The notes below the pieces were generated by a model. That model was not told the origin of the DNA. It saw nothing but the letters and a program-made list of their open reading frames with translations, and did no database searches. From Capitulum mitella (taxonomy: Eukaryota; Arthropoda; Thecostraca; Pollicipedomorpha; Pollicipedidae): DNA of 64,000 nt. Location of the stretch: contig CP099841.1 in assembly GCA_030062745.1 (NCBI GenBank), forward strand, positions 21,889,398 to 21,953,397. Reading direction: 5' to 3'. How positions within the stretch are numbered: the first letter of the stretch is position 1; each line of letters begins with the position of its first letter. Shown piece after piece: positions 48,810-60,399 of this stretch. The translations under genes and the position numbers were made by a program.

Positions 48810-50010
48810 GTACAAGGGGGAGGGGGGGTTACTGGGTCCCCTGGAATTATTACGTCTCCAGAAATACCCGTCTGATTTTATCATAACAAACGACAATCGA
48901 TTTGCCAAAAAGTAAAAAAAAAAACTTGTAACCATAAGCGCACAAAATCTTGAAAGGGGAGGATACAGTGGAAAAAGTCAATAGGAGGGTATTTTTTGCT
49001 TGTTATAACACCGATATTTACGAGCCGATTTTGATGCAATGGCATAAATCGAGAGCTAATCGATGGGACTTTTCCTTTTGACCCATGCGTTCGGAATGTT
49101 GGGAAAATTCATGGACGTTCACAAGGTTTGGGAAATGGGAGAAGTATCATTTTAAAAGCAGAATTTAAATAAAGGGTTAGGACGTAAAACGTTTTTTAAG
49201 CTTTACTGGTCATTCTATACTTCAGAAGTACAAATCGAAATACATGTTTTACGTAATATTGCCATAGGCGTCAGGTACATGAAAAGGTATGTGATGTTTG
49301 TGAAAAGGTATGTATGTTAAAGAGCCATGAAAGGACTGTAATGGTCATATTTTCAACAGGTCAGCTCACCACCTTTGACCCTAAATAGATGCAAATTACC
49401 TCAGGTTTAATGGCATTGCCTTCATTTCATGGTGTTTAAAAATCTTCAGTCATTTGAGTTGACTACCTAAATGTCCTATTCACAGCTGTCGTGATATAAA
49501 ATATGCGCACGCACATTATTAAGTCATAGCTAGGTGACCTGAACTGATATCGACGTGAAACTTGAATGATAACTAGAGACCATTTTTTAAGCCATACGTG
49601 CTCCGGTAAGCAGAGGATACTTTTAAATCATATATGTTCCGGATTTTACATTTCGGTAACTAGCCTAAAAAATACTTGGACTTTTGACCCTGACCTTACC
49701 CTGTAAAGTGATTTCAAATGAACAAAAAAGCTTTTGTATATTTGCTCAGCTGTTAAGCTATACACTGATATCGCGTTTTAAGTTCTGTTTTAAGAGCTGT
49801 ATTTTTGGCAACCATTTTTCGTTTGCTTTGAACAGTGCCAAAAACATGCTGAGATGCATCCCAAAAAAGTGACCTGGCTTCGGCCCTGAGCCAAATAAAA
49901 CTATGAAAATTTAGCATCACACGTAGAAAAAACAGAGAGGAAAACGACACACTTTCGTGAAGGTCTTTAAGAACAATGCAAATGGCGAGCAAAAACAATC
50001 GGGCAGAACT
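48810..50010. mobile_element. Diverged relative of family A (copy 3)
   Basis: Collinear with the family A elements but much more diverged. Shared landmarks are CGTCTGATTTTATCATAACA near 48,870, the block around ATCGAGAG..TTATGGATAGG (here 49,048), GACCTGAACTGATATC near 49,538, and the closing text around CTGAGCCAAATAAAACTATG. The TTAA tips are not recognisable and the DR1/DR4 array is decayed, which indicates an older insertion. Confidence 0.7.
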
Positions 50011-50324
50011 TCTCATCTTCTTCTTATCTTATTCTGCTTCCTGTTCACCATACAGAAATAGGCTTAACTTGCACCATTCACAAAAGGATACCTGAAACTT
50101 GTGGTCTTTTAAGGTCAATTGCTTGGGATTTGTGGCCATCTTTTGGTTCTGAATATGCGTTTTTTAGACCAAGCTGTTCCCACCAAACCAACCAATTTTA
50201 TTTGCCAATTTTAGTTACTTTAATCCCAGTGCACCCACAGAAGAACAAGACGCAGGTGCCACCACCAGCCTCAGCTGGGCCTTTTTCGCAGAGCTTTCCC
50301 TCTGGCAAAGCCATGGCGCTGACG
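50011..50324. other. No gene seen
   Basis: No recognisable feature. Confidence 0.3.
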
Positions 50325-50530
50325 TCCAGACCACCACCTTCCCGCCATCAGAGCCCCGACGCTGCCGGCCGGACCGCCTCCTTCCCGCCATCAGAGCCCG
50401 ACGCTGCCGGCCGGACCGCCTCCTTCCCGCCAACAGAGCCTTGATCCCGCCGGTTAGTCGGCTGCCTTCTCGCCGCCAGGGCCTTGATCCTGCCGGTTAG
50501 TCGGCCGCCTTCCCGTTACCAGATCCCGGT
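50325..50530. repeat. 42-43 bp GC-rich minisatellite, about 4-5 units
   Basis: CCGCCATCAGAGCC recurs at 50342 and 50385, and a variant at 50427. TTGATCC(C/T)GCCGGTTAG recurs 43 bp apart further right. Units diverge progressively to the right. It leads into a CpG-dense block that ends at about 50,820. Confidence 0.85.
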
Positions 50531-50825
50531 CGCTGCCGGCCCGACGGCCGTCGCCGCGGCGTGAGCGGCCGTGTTCCGGCGCAGACCGATGCGTCACGGC
50601 GGGGCCTGGGTCGAGCCGGACGCGGCGGCTCCGGCCCGGCCGGGACGCGACTGGCCGCTGTTACGGATAATCCCCGGCATTCTGGGGCCGGGCTGGACGG
50701 AATACGGGAGCAGCTGAACCGCGCGGCCGGCTGCTGACCCGACAGCGCTCGCATGCTGATTAGTCGGTCGATGGGCCGAGGTGGCCGCCGAACGCACCGC
50801 CGCTGGGGTGTTGATGGCGCTTTGT
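50531..50825. other. CpG-rich island
   Basis: CpG-dense block continuing from the minisatellite. Open frames on the minus strand have no domain. Confidence 0.4.
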
Positions 50826-52399
50826 TTTGAGTGAGAAAATGGAAGAATAAATTAGGCGGAAGCAGGGGAATTTTGTTCCTCAGCAGCGCTTCTCCGTTCC
50901 CCGAAACGCCCACTTGAAATGCATGACAACGTGATCTGACTTCATGACATGCAAAGGCCATGTTTATTGAGCATGACCATGCAGCAGAAGCCTCCAAATT
51001 TGTAGAAACACATACGCTTGCTACACTGGCTTGACCTGAAAGATCCTGAACTCGTCGAGATGGTCCAAGGCCTCTTTTACTGAGAAGATAGTATTCGCCC
51101 CAGCCAGGCAGTTTCTAATGAAGAAGAGTTTGATGACTTCACACTTTCTTTGTACTTAACTCGAGCCTTGATCCTTTTTCTTGTTTCATCTTGTCTCGGC
51201 ATGTTTTGACGCTGACAATCCTAGCAGTTGGGTGCTTCATTGAAATCCGCGGCAACCATGCTTCCCCTGAGGCCTTCTCCTAGGCTCTTGTCAAAGACAG
51301 AATAATCTTTTAAATTGCTTCCCTGCCACCACAAAAGCGCCCTACTGACCTGTGTATTAATCGAGCGGCTGGGATCCAAATCTTGTCTCCTGTGCCGAGG
51401 ATATGTAGTGCTTAGCGTCGCCGGGAAATACTGAGTTCTCGCAGTGGGCATCGCTGGGCCTCATTTCCAGGTTCGAGCTGCACATAGTGTAGCATGCAGA
51501 CATGCCACATAATATGGTTGTTTTACCACACATGAAAAGTTGGCAGCTTGGTTACAAGTTTCCGCGACGTACTTTGTTTTCACGGCAGTATGTAGTGGCA
51601 AAGTTTCTCCCTTTTCGTCCAAGATATCATTGTTACAAGTATGTTTAACATAATAGCTTTGAAGTGCATCATATCACACTGATTTTTAACTGAAGGGCCA
51701 TTTCTGTAGCAGTTATCTCTAATTTTGCGATATCTGAGGACATACTTTGCTTTCTGGAGCAGGGTTGTTCAACGTGAATGTAAAACATATTGCATCGGTA
51801 ACGTTCGGATAAGAAATACCGAAATGAAAGAATTATTCATTATAGAAGGCAGGAAACCTTAGCATGTTGTGAGGAACAGTAAACAATTACTTATTGAACG
51901 TGGAATCACTTGTGATTTGGGAGAAAAGGATGAAACTGACCTGCGCACATGAGAATGACAAAGAATGTGGTATCATTGCATGACAACACGCGGTAACCGA
52001 CTGTTAAAATTTTCTTCCAGGAAGCAGCAAATTGCACTGCAGGTTGGAAAAAGTAAACGTTTATTTCATTTATTAAATACATATATATGAGTCAAGGTCA
52101 AAAATCCCGATGGTTAAGGAGAAGGGATTTCGGACCTCCGTCAGTTTGTGAAATCATTGGGCCCACGCATGTCGTCTTAATCGAAACAGCCTAAAACGCT
52201 GTCAGACCTTATTCTTTTCAGGAGTACCCCTCCATAGTTCTGGCGTATTTAACAGCATCCCGTCCAAATGAAAGTAGACCCTACTGGGGAATTCAGCACT
52301 TCTGCAGTACGTAACACACAGCTGTCACAGTCGAGAGATTCCCAAAGTAGTGCGTGCAGCCACACGCAACGTAGATATTAACGTGCTGAATTCTGCTGA
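50826..52399. other. No gene seen
   Basis: Ordinary composition. A minus-strand frame at 51,221-51,451 has no recognised family. Confidence 0.35.
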
Positions 52400-52705
52400 T
52401 CTTCTATCCCCGCCCTCGGCCCCTTCGGCCGATCCCTGCCTGGCGCTGCGCCCCCTGCTTCCCCGTTATCGACGTGCCCCGCCGAGTTTCCCGCCGGCGG
52501 ACAGTGTCGGCGCCCGCCTCTCCGACGACTAATGAGCCCGAAATGAATCGACGCCGTCGTCACGTCGGCGCGATACCGAGCTGCGTGTGCGTGACCCGCG
52601 CTGCGATCGACCGCCGCCGGCGGTGCGGCCCGGCCCATCACCCTGGACTCGCCCGAGGCGCCGGCGGACACGGCTCCGGCCAGCACGGGGTGATGGCTGG
52701 ATTTT
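52400..52705. other. CpG-rich island
   Basis: About 300 bp, CpG-dense, open on both strands without a domain. Confidence 0.4.
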
Positions 52706-52880
52706 AGGGAGGTCCGACTTGGGGGGGGCTGTACAGCAGGTTGTCTGCGGAAACAACACGATATGCACGATCAGCTGAGAGATGCAGAAACTGTTTAAAT
52801 CCGACGACCGTTCAAAGTAGGGAATACCCTGAAGATCTCCTTCTCAGATGTCTCCGAGAAGTAATGCTATTTTGTTTGGC

Positions 52881-54099
52881 TTAACCCTATTCCCGGAGGG
52901 CTAGACGGTATGGCCGATTCCCGGCAGGGGGGGCGGATTCGGCCCCCCCCCCTGAGATCTCGAGAACTACTTATCCGATTTCATCGCAACAAACGGCAAT
53001 CGATTTGCCGTGACGTGAACTACATTTTTATAAAAGAAATTTTCAAAATTTTGAAATTTGTGGATACAGGGGGGCAAAAATGTCAAAATGGGGGGTACTT
53101 TTTGACTTCTTATAACTCCGTTGTTTATGGACCGATTTCGATGAAACTGGCATCAATCGAGAGATTATGGATAAAGCTTTTACCATGGGTCCGCAAATTT
53201 GAAATTTTGAGAAAATTCATGGGCGTTCACAGAGTTTCAAAAATAGGGGGATTAGTTTTCCAATAACGGAATGAACAAAAGAGGCCAAAACACTTTTTTA
53301 GCTTCTGCTAGTCATGTTATGCTAAAGAAGTACAAATCGCATTACAATGTTTGTATAATGTTAGCATAGGCGGTGCCAGGGACATAAAAAAGAGGGAACT
53401 GTCATGGTCACACGTTTCTCAGATCAACTTGTGACCTTTGACCTTAAATGACCTCCAGTGACCTTGGGGTCACCTGGAATGATGTCGTGTGCATTCAATA
53501 TTATCTGTAAACGTTTTTAATCGATTAAATTCACTCTATTCCAAAAAATTCATTTTTTGGCTTTTGCGATATAGGGTACGTGCACTGACATTTTAGGTCA
53601 TAGCTCCGTGACCTGACCTGATATCAAGCTGAAACTTGGTACACAAGTAGAGGGCATCTTTCTACGTAATATATATTCCGGGTTTGGCATTTAAAAAAAC
53701 GGCGCCGAAATTATTGCGAAAAAACAAATTTTGACTTTTGACCTTGACCAGACCTTGTAAAGTGACCTCAGATAAACAAAATTACATATGCACATTGCCC
53801 AACTATTTAGCTATATATTCATATGAAGTTTTAAGTTCTATCTTAAAAACTCTGTTTTTGGCAGACATTTTCCTTTTACCCTCAACATGGCCAAAAATGA
53901 CCTGAGGTGCCTCCCGAAAAACGTTGCCTGGCTCCGCCCCTGAGCAAAATAGAATTTTGAAATTTTGTCACGGCGCGTAGAAGGAATAGCTAGGAAAAGT
54001 CACCAAGTTTCGTGAAGCTGCGTCAAAAAGCCTGGAATTGGCAAGCAAAAAACCCGAGGGGGGGCGGATTCCGCCCCCCCCTGCCGGGAATAGGGTTAA
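52881..54099. mobile_element. TTAA-flanked piggyBac-type MITE, family A copy 2
   Basis: The element is 1,219 bp, with TTAA at 52881-52884 and 54096-54099 and the same tips, subterminal G/C palindromes and modified left end as copy 1. The two copies can be followed base by base with few differences. The TGACCT array is conserved at 53432, 53439, 53449 and 53459 (spacers 1, 4, 4). No coding frame for a transposase exists, so mobility would depend on an enzyme encoded elsewhere. Confidence 0.9.
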
Positions 54100-55029
54100 G
54101 TTGCTCCGGGTTGCATCGTATGAAGGAAGTAAACCGACGTCAGTAATGATGAGTAGTGTGACTGGTAAATCTGTGTGACAGCGTGCAGGACCCCAAAAGC
54201 CAGTTTCCGTATCAAAAACTAGTGAAGACACCATTGGTCACAGCTTGTGGCTGCATTATGGAGTAGTGGTCTCAGTTTAGTTAACCAGAAGTCTGTGGTA
54301 AGATGTTTTTTTTTGTGTAATGTTGCTAACGACGTTATGAAACACTTACCAACCGTACTTGGTCCTGACTACCAAACTGAAACAACTTTTCTGGTCAGGT
54401 ATTATACGAACATCTTTCATCTTCTGATTGGATAACTTTCTTTGCTTATGATCCTACAAGAAAAAAGTAATGGAACCCTTGCGTGTTCGGAACATAATAA
54501 CGAAGTTTCCCGTCGATTGAATTACGCACGAGACGATGTAAAGGAAGGTTGATATGGACGACGGCTCTTTGAACGTGGAACCAGGAATGATGAGAAAATA
54601 GTCAATGCTCCAGTATCCCCAGCGTTGTAACCCATCCGTAATCCGACCCCTGAAGCTGTAAAAATGAATATGAGAATTATGCCAACACGAGATCGTAATA
54701 CCTCTCATTTTATGGCGTTCCTTTCCAGTTTTCTCTGGGGCAAACTCAGTGCCTTGCTTGCGTCCAGTCATTTTCGTTCTGTCCTTGAACAAAGCGAATA
54801 AATGAATCATTAAATATCAAATATGGTGGATATCCCATCAGTGCGACCATGACTTGGAGCAATGATTTTCATCCACTGATGTCCAGTAAACTGTGCTTGA
54901 TTATTCTCGTCAAGAAACATTATATCTATGTTTTGTCTAAGAACCATACAATATTTAGGCAGCAGGATGTATCACGCACTGGACAACTGCACTGTTATTG
55001 TGTTCTCTTCATTAGGGTCCTGTCAACAG
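54100..55029. other. Intron or intergenic, no exon seen
   Basis: The minus-strand 118-codon frame at 54,454-54,810 matches no known family. Directly before 55,030 there is a pyrimidine-rich stretch, TGTTCTCTTCATTAG, suitable for splicing. Confidence 0.35.
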
Positions 55030-55322
55030 GTGCCGTCACCCTGACATTCCTAAAAACGTCCCACGATGTGGCGTCTTTGCCCCCCGAATGGAAACAGCGC
55101 CATCCATACTCACTGCCGGCGGCGTTGGCGCGTCTGCCCCCGCCGCTGACGCACGTCTGGCTGTCGGCAGGGTTCGTGCCGTCGCAGTCCGAGGAGGAGC
55201 AGGCGTCCGCCCAGCTGCCCGACGGCCCGGAGTTCGTGCGGGACCACTCGAACAACAAGACGGCCACCGTCGGCGGCGCGGTCATCCTCAACTGTCGAAT
55301 CAAGCACGTCGGCAAGCGCCAG
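55030..55322 (+). CDS. dpr: Dpr-like Ig-domain protein, exon with N-terminal half of Ig1
   Basis: Dpr proteins are neuronal cell-surface Ig proteins that bind DIP partners during synaptic matching. The exon ends ...TATVGGAVILNCRIKHVGKRQ, giving the B-strand cysteine and, once spliced, VSW twelve residues later, exactly the Dpr spacing. The donor CAG/GTCAGC (55322/55323) is phase 0. The 5' border is less certain: CAACAG/GTG (exon start 55030) and GGCAG/GGTTC (55171) both accept phase 1 and fit the signal-peptide exon, whereas TTCATTAG/GGT (55016) has the best pyrimidine tract but the wrong phase. The part before the Ig fold (HPYSLPAALARLPPPLTHVW and then an acidic SEEEQASAQ stretch) is poorly conserved linker. 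Codon use is strongly G/C-ending, unlike the surroundings. The family is well supported; which Dpr paralogue is unknown. Confidence 0.8.
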
Positions 55323-56135
55323 GTCAGCCGCCCACGTCGGCTGGGGCGTGTTCTCATGCATTCCAACGATCATTTGCTGGTGTCGTGGCGGGGTCTTTGC
55401 ATAAAGATGTGCAGTCTTCAGTACAAAGAGACGGAAAGAGAGGGAGAGAGAGGGGAGAGTGGGTGGGAGATAGATAGAAAGATGGATAGGTAGATAGGTA
55501 GACAGAGAGAGGAGTGGTGAGAGAGAAATGCGGGAGAGAGGGACAGGGAGAAAAGAGAGAGTGAAGAGACCCATGCATATGTTATGCTAACGCCTGCCAA
55601 CGAACACGTTTCTATTGGACTTAATGAAGTGGGAATTAAGCCATTTGGGCCCTTTGAATCGCAGGGCTTCCATCCGCCTCATTTCGGCAGACATCATTTG
55701 GCAGCTCTTCGATCGACACTGTCGTGATCCACACGGGTCACCGAGCACGGGGTCGCCCCGAGTGTTGCTCAAGCCGACCCGGTGGCCGGGGCCTGTTCGG
55801 GGAATAGACCGTGTCCAGTGCTGACCGTTCTTTGACACGTTGTTGTCCGGCAATCGACAAAGGTTACACAGAGATACAGCAGCCAGTCAAAAGTAATGAA
55901 AAAACCTCTGGAGATTATTCGTATTATCCTCAGTGATATTTACGTGCATATCACCTGCTCCTTTTCTTTTCCTGTACACTCCTTCTCTCCGACTCTCTCA
56001 TCTCCCCCTCTCTCTTTTTCCTGTAGGTCCCTTCTCTGTTTTCCTCTTTGTCTGCTCAGATGTCGACTCTAACAATGCCCATTTTATCGAAGTAGCTACT
56101 CGACAACTGCATTGTCGCCACTGCCGTGCCTCCAG
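55323..56135 (+). other. Phase-0 intron within Dpr Ig1
   Basis: 813 bp, GT...AG. It contains a GA/GATA-rich low-complexity tract at about 55,430-55,565 and a pyrimidine-rich zone at 55,945-56,045. It interrupts the Ig fold between the B-strand Cys and the C-strand Trp. Confidence 0.75.
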
Positions 56136-56340
56136 GTGTCGTGGGGCCGCGACGTGCAGGTGCTCACCAGCGGCGATTTGGTGTTCGCCGACGACCTCCG
56201 GCTGCAGCCGCTGCACCAGGACTACACCGACGACTGGAGCCTGCGCATCCAGTCCGTGCGCCTCTCCGACGCTGGCTGGTATTTCTGCCAGGTCAGCATC
56301 ACGCCGCCCGTCTCGCACTACCTCTACCTGGACGTGGTCG
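56136..56340 (+). CDS. dpr: Dpr-like Ig-domain protein, exon with C-terminal half of Ig1
   Basis: Bounded by CCTCCAG/GTGTCG (acceptor, phase 0) and GTGGTCG/GTGAGT (donor, phase 1); 68 codons. It opens with VSWGRDVQVLTSGD, then DDWSLRIQSVRLSDAG, the D-x-G-x-Y-x-C signature as DAGWYFC, and QVSITPP..YLYLDVV. This matches the Dpr pattern VSW..RDLHILT..G...DW.L.I...D.G.YECQ. Compared with fly Dprs as I recall them, two residues are missing between VSW and RD. Glu before the Cys is Phe (YFC rather than YEC). The phase-1 donor is the usual junction before the second Ig domain, whose exons are not in the window. The exon is intact and looks functional. Confidence 0.87.
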
Positions 56341-58794
56341 GTGAGTATCTTCGCGCGGCACCAAGCCCGCGTCATTCATGGATGCTCCTTGGGGGGGGGG
56401 GGAGAGGTGCTGACCGCTGATGCGAAGATTGGTCACGAGTTTGGGACCTTTTGTATGCGTTTTCCGTGACCTCTTTCTTTCTCCATGCAATTTTCAGACG
56501 GAGCAACATAAAACAGTATGACCATGGATCCGCATAATAGCTTCAGCGACGGAACATACCACTTTTGGCGAACGGCCGCAGAAACGGCCTACCGTACCAG
56601 GCATAATGACTCAGAGTCCATCCACAGTGACGGATGGATCCTTGCACGCGCTGCCAGGGGTTCGGAAGCTATGTTTCACCGGAATTGGTTTGACAAATCT
56701 GCAAACAGCACCTCATGCACGCTTTCATGCTCCATGTACGAGCAGCCGATTACGCATACCAGCCATTGTGCCTGTCACCAGACTGGCCGCTACGAGCATA
56801 AACAGAGGTCCACGTAGCAGCCACGCCCTGAAAACGTATGGCAATGTAGGCGGATATCTCTTCAAGGTCAGAATCCCATATGCCCTGGATTTCCGTCGTT
56901 TCCATTTCCATGTTTTACTTCCTTTCTGGCTAATCTCGCAGAAGGCATTGACGCTGAATGAAAGAGCGATTTTCTAGCAGCTGTTTTAACCTCAGTTCAA
57001 CCGACATGCCGTTGGCCGTTCAGCGGTTGTTGAAGTCAGCGGACGAAAGGCCGTTCTGACCTGCTGGATACCCGTAGTACTGGACATCTGTACCATACAA
57101 CGAACTTTTCCACGACTGGGCTCGGATGTTGTCGGCACACCGAGTCAACGTCACGTTGTACAACGCGACGCCGTGCGTCGTTTCGAAATTTCCTGTGCGC
57201 TCTAAGCCTCATGTACGGTACAACGGGTCGAAAGCTGCGTGGGAAATGGAAAATCGTTAAGATGACTGATATTGACCTCAAAGGCTTTTTCAGTATTGAA
57301 CGCGGTCCAACGGCTTCGCAACGCCCAAAAGGAGTTTTTCCACTCCACGCCCAAGGACATGATGCTAATGTCAGCAAACTAATGGTCACGCATTATGACG
57401 ACAATATGACGACAGTGTGAGAATGGGGACGTATGACAATCGTTCGGCTGCCTCCTCTCGCTGAACCGACTCGTTGCCTCCCGCGGTCGACGCACTCGCG
57501 TCTGCGGCCGCTTGATGCAAACGCCGCCGGTACGCCTCCGAGTCTGACGGGATTTCTGCCGCCACCGAAAATTCTTCGGATCGATAGTCATCTGAAACCC
57601 GAAGAAGGCGCGTGTTCATATCGGTGATAAGTCTATCGCCTGTCATATATGTGCTGGAAATTATCTGTGTTTACATCAACGTAGTGCGCCATTGAATTCA
57701 GATCGATCACAGTTCCGTGAGGCTTAATGAGCGCAAGAAATTGCAACGCAAATCAGCTTTCTGGCAAAAGGAAATGAAAACGCACTCGGAAATGCAGCGG
57801 AAATATATGGCCCGCGGACCTGTAGACTTGATCATGAAGCCCATCCAAAGAAGACGGTTTAATTATTTCCGTCTCTTCACGTTACATATCACCAGTGCAT
57901 TCCAGGACGTGCGCCATGACGTGCGCCAGCCTCACAACCTCAAGCGTTGTCGAGGTAAAAGGTCTGTCACTGTTATCCTGTGTCGGAGGTTGTGAGAGGT
58001 CATCAGTTTAGAGCCTATATAGACGACACCGCGGTCCCATTTCCGCTGACATGAGATCCCCTGTAGTCCAACTGTCACCGTCCGAGAAGCAGGTGAGCCG
58101 AACGTCCCGGCACCGTGGGACAGAGGCCTTCAACGGGCGGGTTATCCGTTGCCCACTCATTACCCATGGATGAACCCGCGGGTACGTGTACAGTCAAGCA
58201 AAATAGCACGGGTTACGGGTTGGTAACGGGTAAGCGGCAGCTTTTCACCGGTAAACCTACGGGAAAAATAGAAATTGTGCTTAATAAAGAACCACTCACT
58301 GTCATAAATTTACTTGCATCCACTTGATGTATAATATAGTAGATTTAATATTAACTGCAGTGATATTCTGTACCACGTCTGTTTTATCAAAAAGACTAGA
58401 GCTTCCCCTTTTGAATCCACAGCCTGCAGGTCCCAACCTTTGTCATCATGTGACCATTTGACTTTTGACGGCACATGTGCTGGAGAAGTTCGTATTTTTC
58501 TAGGTACGCAGAGAAAAATGATGGCAACACCTACAGGAAATAACGTCTTGCCAAAATGATTCCGTCAATAATATCGTTATGGTATACAACACGTCAAGCG
58601 ATGTGCTTTTATGCCTCCTAAGGAAAAATGCACCCTTTCTAAATAGCAGCACAGCTTCTGCATGAATGTTCTTTGCCTATATGGGATAAATGCATCATTG
58701 TATGGTATATCTATCACAAAGTCAAAACAAGTGTTAATTTAACGACAGTGCTTTGAAGAGAACACAAAAGCAAAATTTTAATGCCTAGTAAACC
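56341..58794. other. Presumed downstream intron, no exon seen
   Basis: I searched for a second Ig-domain exon (Cys..Trp..DxGxYxC on the plus strand) and found none. There is a G-run at about 56,391-56,402, and the rest shows only short frames. Confidence 0.4.
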
Positions 58795-58833
58795 TCTCTC
58801 TTTCTTTCTCCCTCTCTCTCTCTCTCTCTCTCT
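58795..58833. repeat. (CT)n microsatellite
   Basis: CT dinucleotide run with a few T insertions. Confidence 0.95.
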
Positions 58834-58929
58834 AAAAGACGCTCTAGCAGATGTGGTAGGAGTCAGTTATGTTCCTCCCGAAATATATGTGACATTTAGC
58901 AAACATTTTTCATAAACTTTGTTTTTTAG

Positions 58930-59465
58930 CAGAGCGTAACTGTGTGCACCTTTGGTATGGAACTTTCCATACCAAAAGGAATCATTTGTATGAAATTCCA
59001 TACCACCATTTTGACCCGTTCATATTTTTTCTTGCTTCACAAAGGTAAGTACTGTAAAAACATTAGCAATGTCACATTTTGGAGTTTAATATGATTTCTT
59101 CCGCACCAAAAATTATCCCAATTTTACATCCATCATTTTTAGCAATATTGGCCTTCTGGGAAATGGATGGAACTTGTTTGGCGCAGAGGTCCTTAGGGCG
59201 CAGACGATTTAGTGTGCAATCATTCACTCAATTTCCATGAGATGAAAGCAGATAGGATTGTGTGCACGAGCGTAGAATGAGGACAAATTTTGGTATGGAA
59301 AAAATAAATTCATCGGGCCCTAAAATGTGACATTGATACTTCATTTACGGAAATTTATTTTATATAATGATGAAACACATGCACGAACCAAATGTATATG
59401 TCCATACCCATAATTTCCTTCGGTAGGGAAAGCTTCATACCAAAGGTACACAAGTTACGCCCCTG
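58930..59465. mobile_element. hAT-like MITE with inverted ends
   Basis: The left tip CAGAGCGTAACTGTGTGCAC and the right tip (read on the minus strand) CAGGGGCGTAACTTGTGTAC are inverted copies, and both continue into CTTTGGTATG. CAGGGGCGTAAC-type tips are common in hAT-superfamily MITEs. Length is 536 bp, with no transposase. Near the left tip, TTTGGTATGGAA and TTCCATACCAAA form a perfect 12-bp stem with a 2-nt spacer (58951-58976). An 8-bp target duplication is not evident, probably through decay. Confidence 0.72.
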
Positions 59466-60399
59466 ACTGCGTGGTACGTTTGTTAGAACTCAGTGTGTGA
59501 ATTTGCAGTGGTAGTGGATACTGACGCCTCATTCACGTATCTGGCGCCTGTTCGAGGCTATCGTGGGTGGCATTGATGTGGCGAGTGATACCTTTGCAGA
59601 TGACTGCAACATGGACAAAGTTGGTTTCTCGATTTTTTTGCTTGTTTGTGTTTTCACTGGATTGCTATGTAATATTGAATTGAGTTCGGTATAGTATGCA
59701 TTGAAGCTGTTGTGCAAAGCGTGTCATTTTCGGAAAATTACTCCTTCAAGGTAATCCAAACCTGATGTGTTTTGCTAAGGTAGGATTAGAGACATCACAT
59801 CCAAATAAAGGAGCGTATTATTTTACTGTTATTGCTTGCAATCTAAGGTGTGATATACAGCATTATGTATCTTTATTTCGGAAAAAATGGTCTTGTAACC
59901 CAAATGCAGTACGAACATCTTTTTGTGCAATAAGGATCAGGTTATCGATAAAAAGGATGTCTTATGTACGTAGTTCAGTTTTGGGTCAATTTGGCATACA
60001 GATTTGAACATGCTTTCAGGGTGGCAAACTTTGTGCAGGGCAGGTGCAGAATTTGCCTGCCTTGCAGGACAGGTTATGTTTTCAGATTTCCAAAAAGGCA
60101 GTTGTAAAAGAGAAATAAGTGGTGATTGCAAAGGTTTTAGTGCTTAGCTAGCTAGCTCTTTTTCCACTGAATCATGCCCTGCAGCTATGTGGACTGCGAC
60201 AATGCCAGGTGATGTTAAGAGCGCCTTTCGAACAACGGGCGAAACATGTGTACACTTTTTGTGATTTTGATCATTGACGGGTATAGGTAGGCACGGACAA
60301 AAACAAAACAAAAATCTGGAATCCATGGGTAATGGTTGGGTAATTTTTTTAAATGACGAGTACCGGCTGCCTACGGGTGAAAAAGATCCTGCCGTGAAG
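59466..60399. other. No gene seen
   Basis: No recognisable feature. TAGCTAGCTAGCT at about 60,145-60,155 is a short simple repeat. Confidence 0.35.

Noticed and set aside
54454-54810. Minus-strand 118-codon frame upstream of the Dpr exons
   Set aside because: Looks neither like a transposase nor like a known host protein; treated as chance.
55016-55029. Alternative Ig1 exon start after TTCATTAG
   Set aside because: Best pyrimidine tract, but its phase does not fit the candidate signal-peptide exon; kept as an alternative if that exon belongs elsewhere.
56518-60000. Possible second Ig-domain exon downstream of Ig1
   Set aside because: No frame shows the Cys-Trp-DxGxYxC pattern with splice borders; the exon is presumed to be outside the window.
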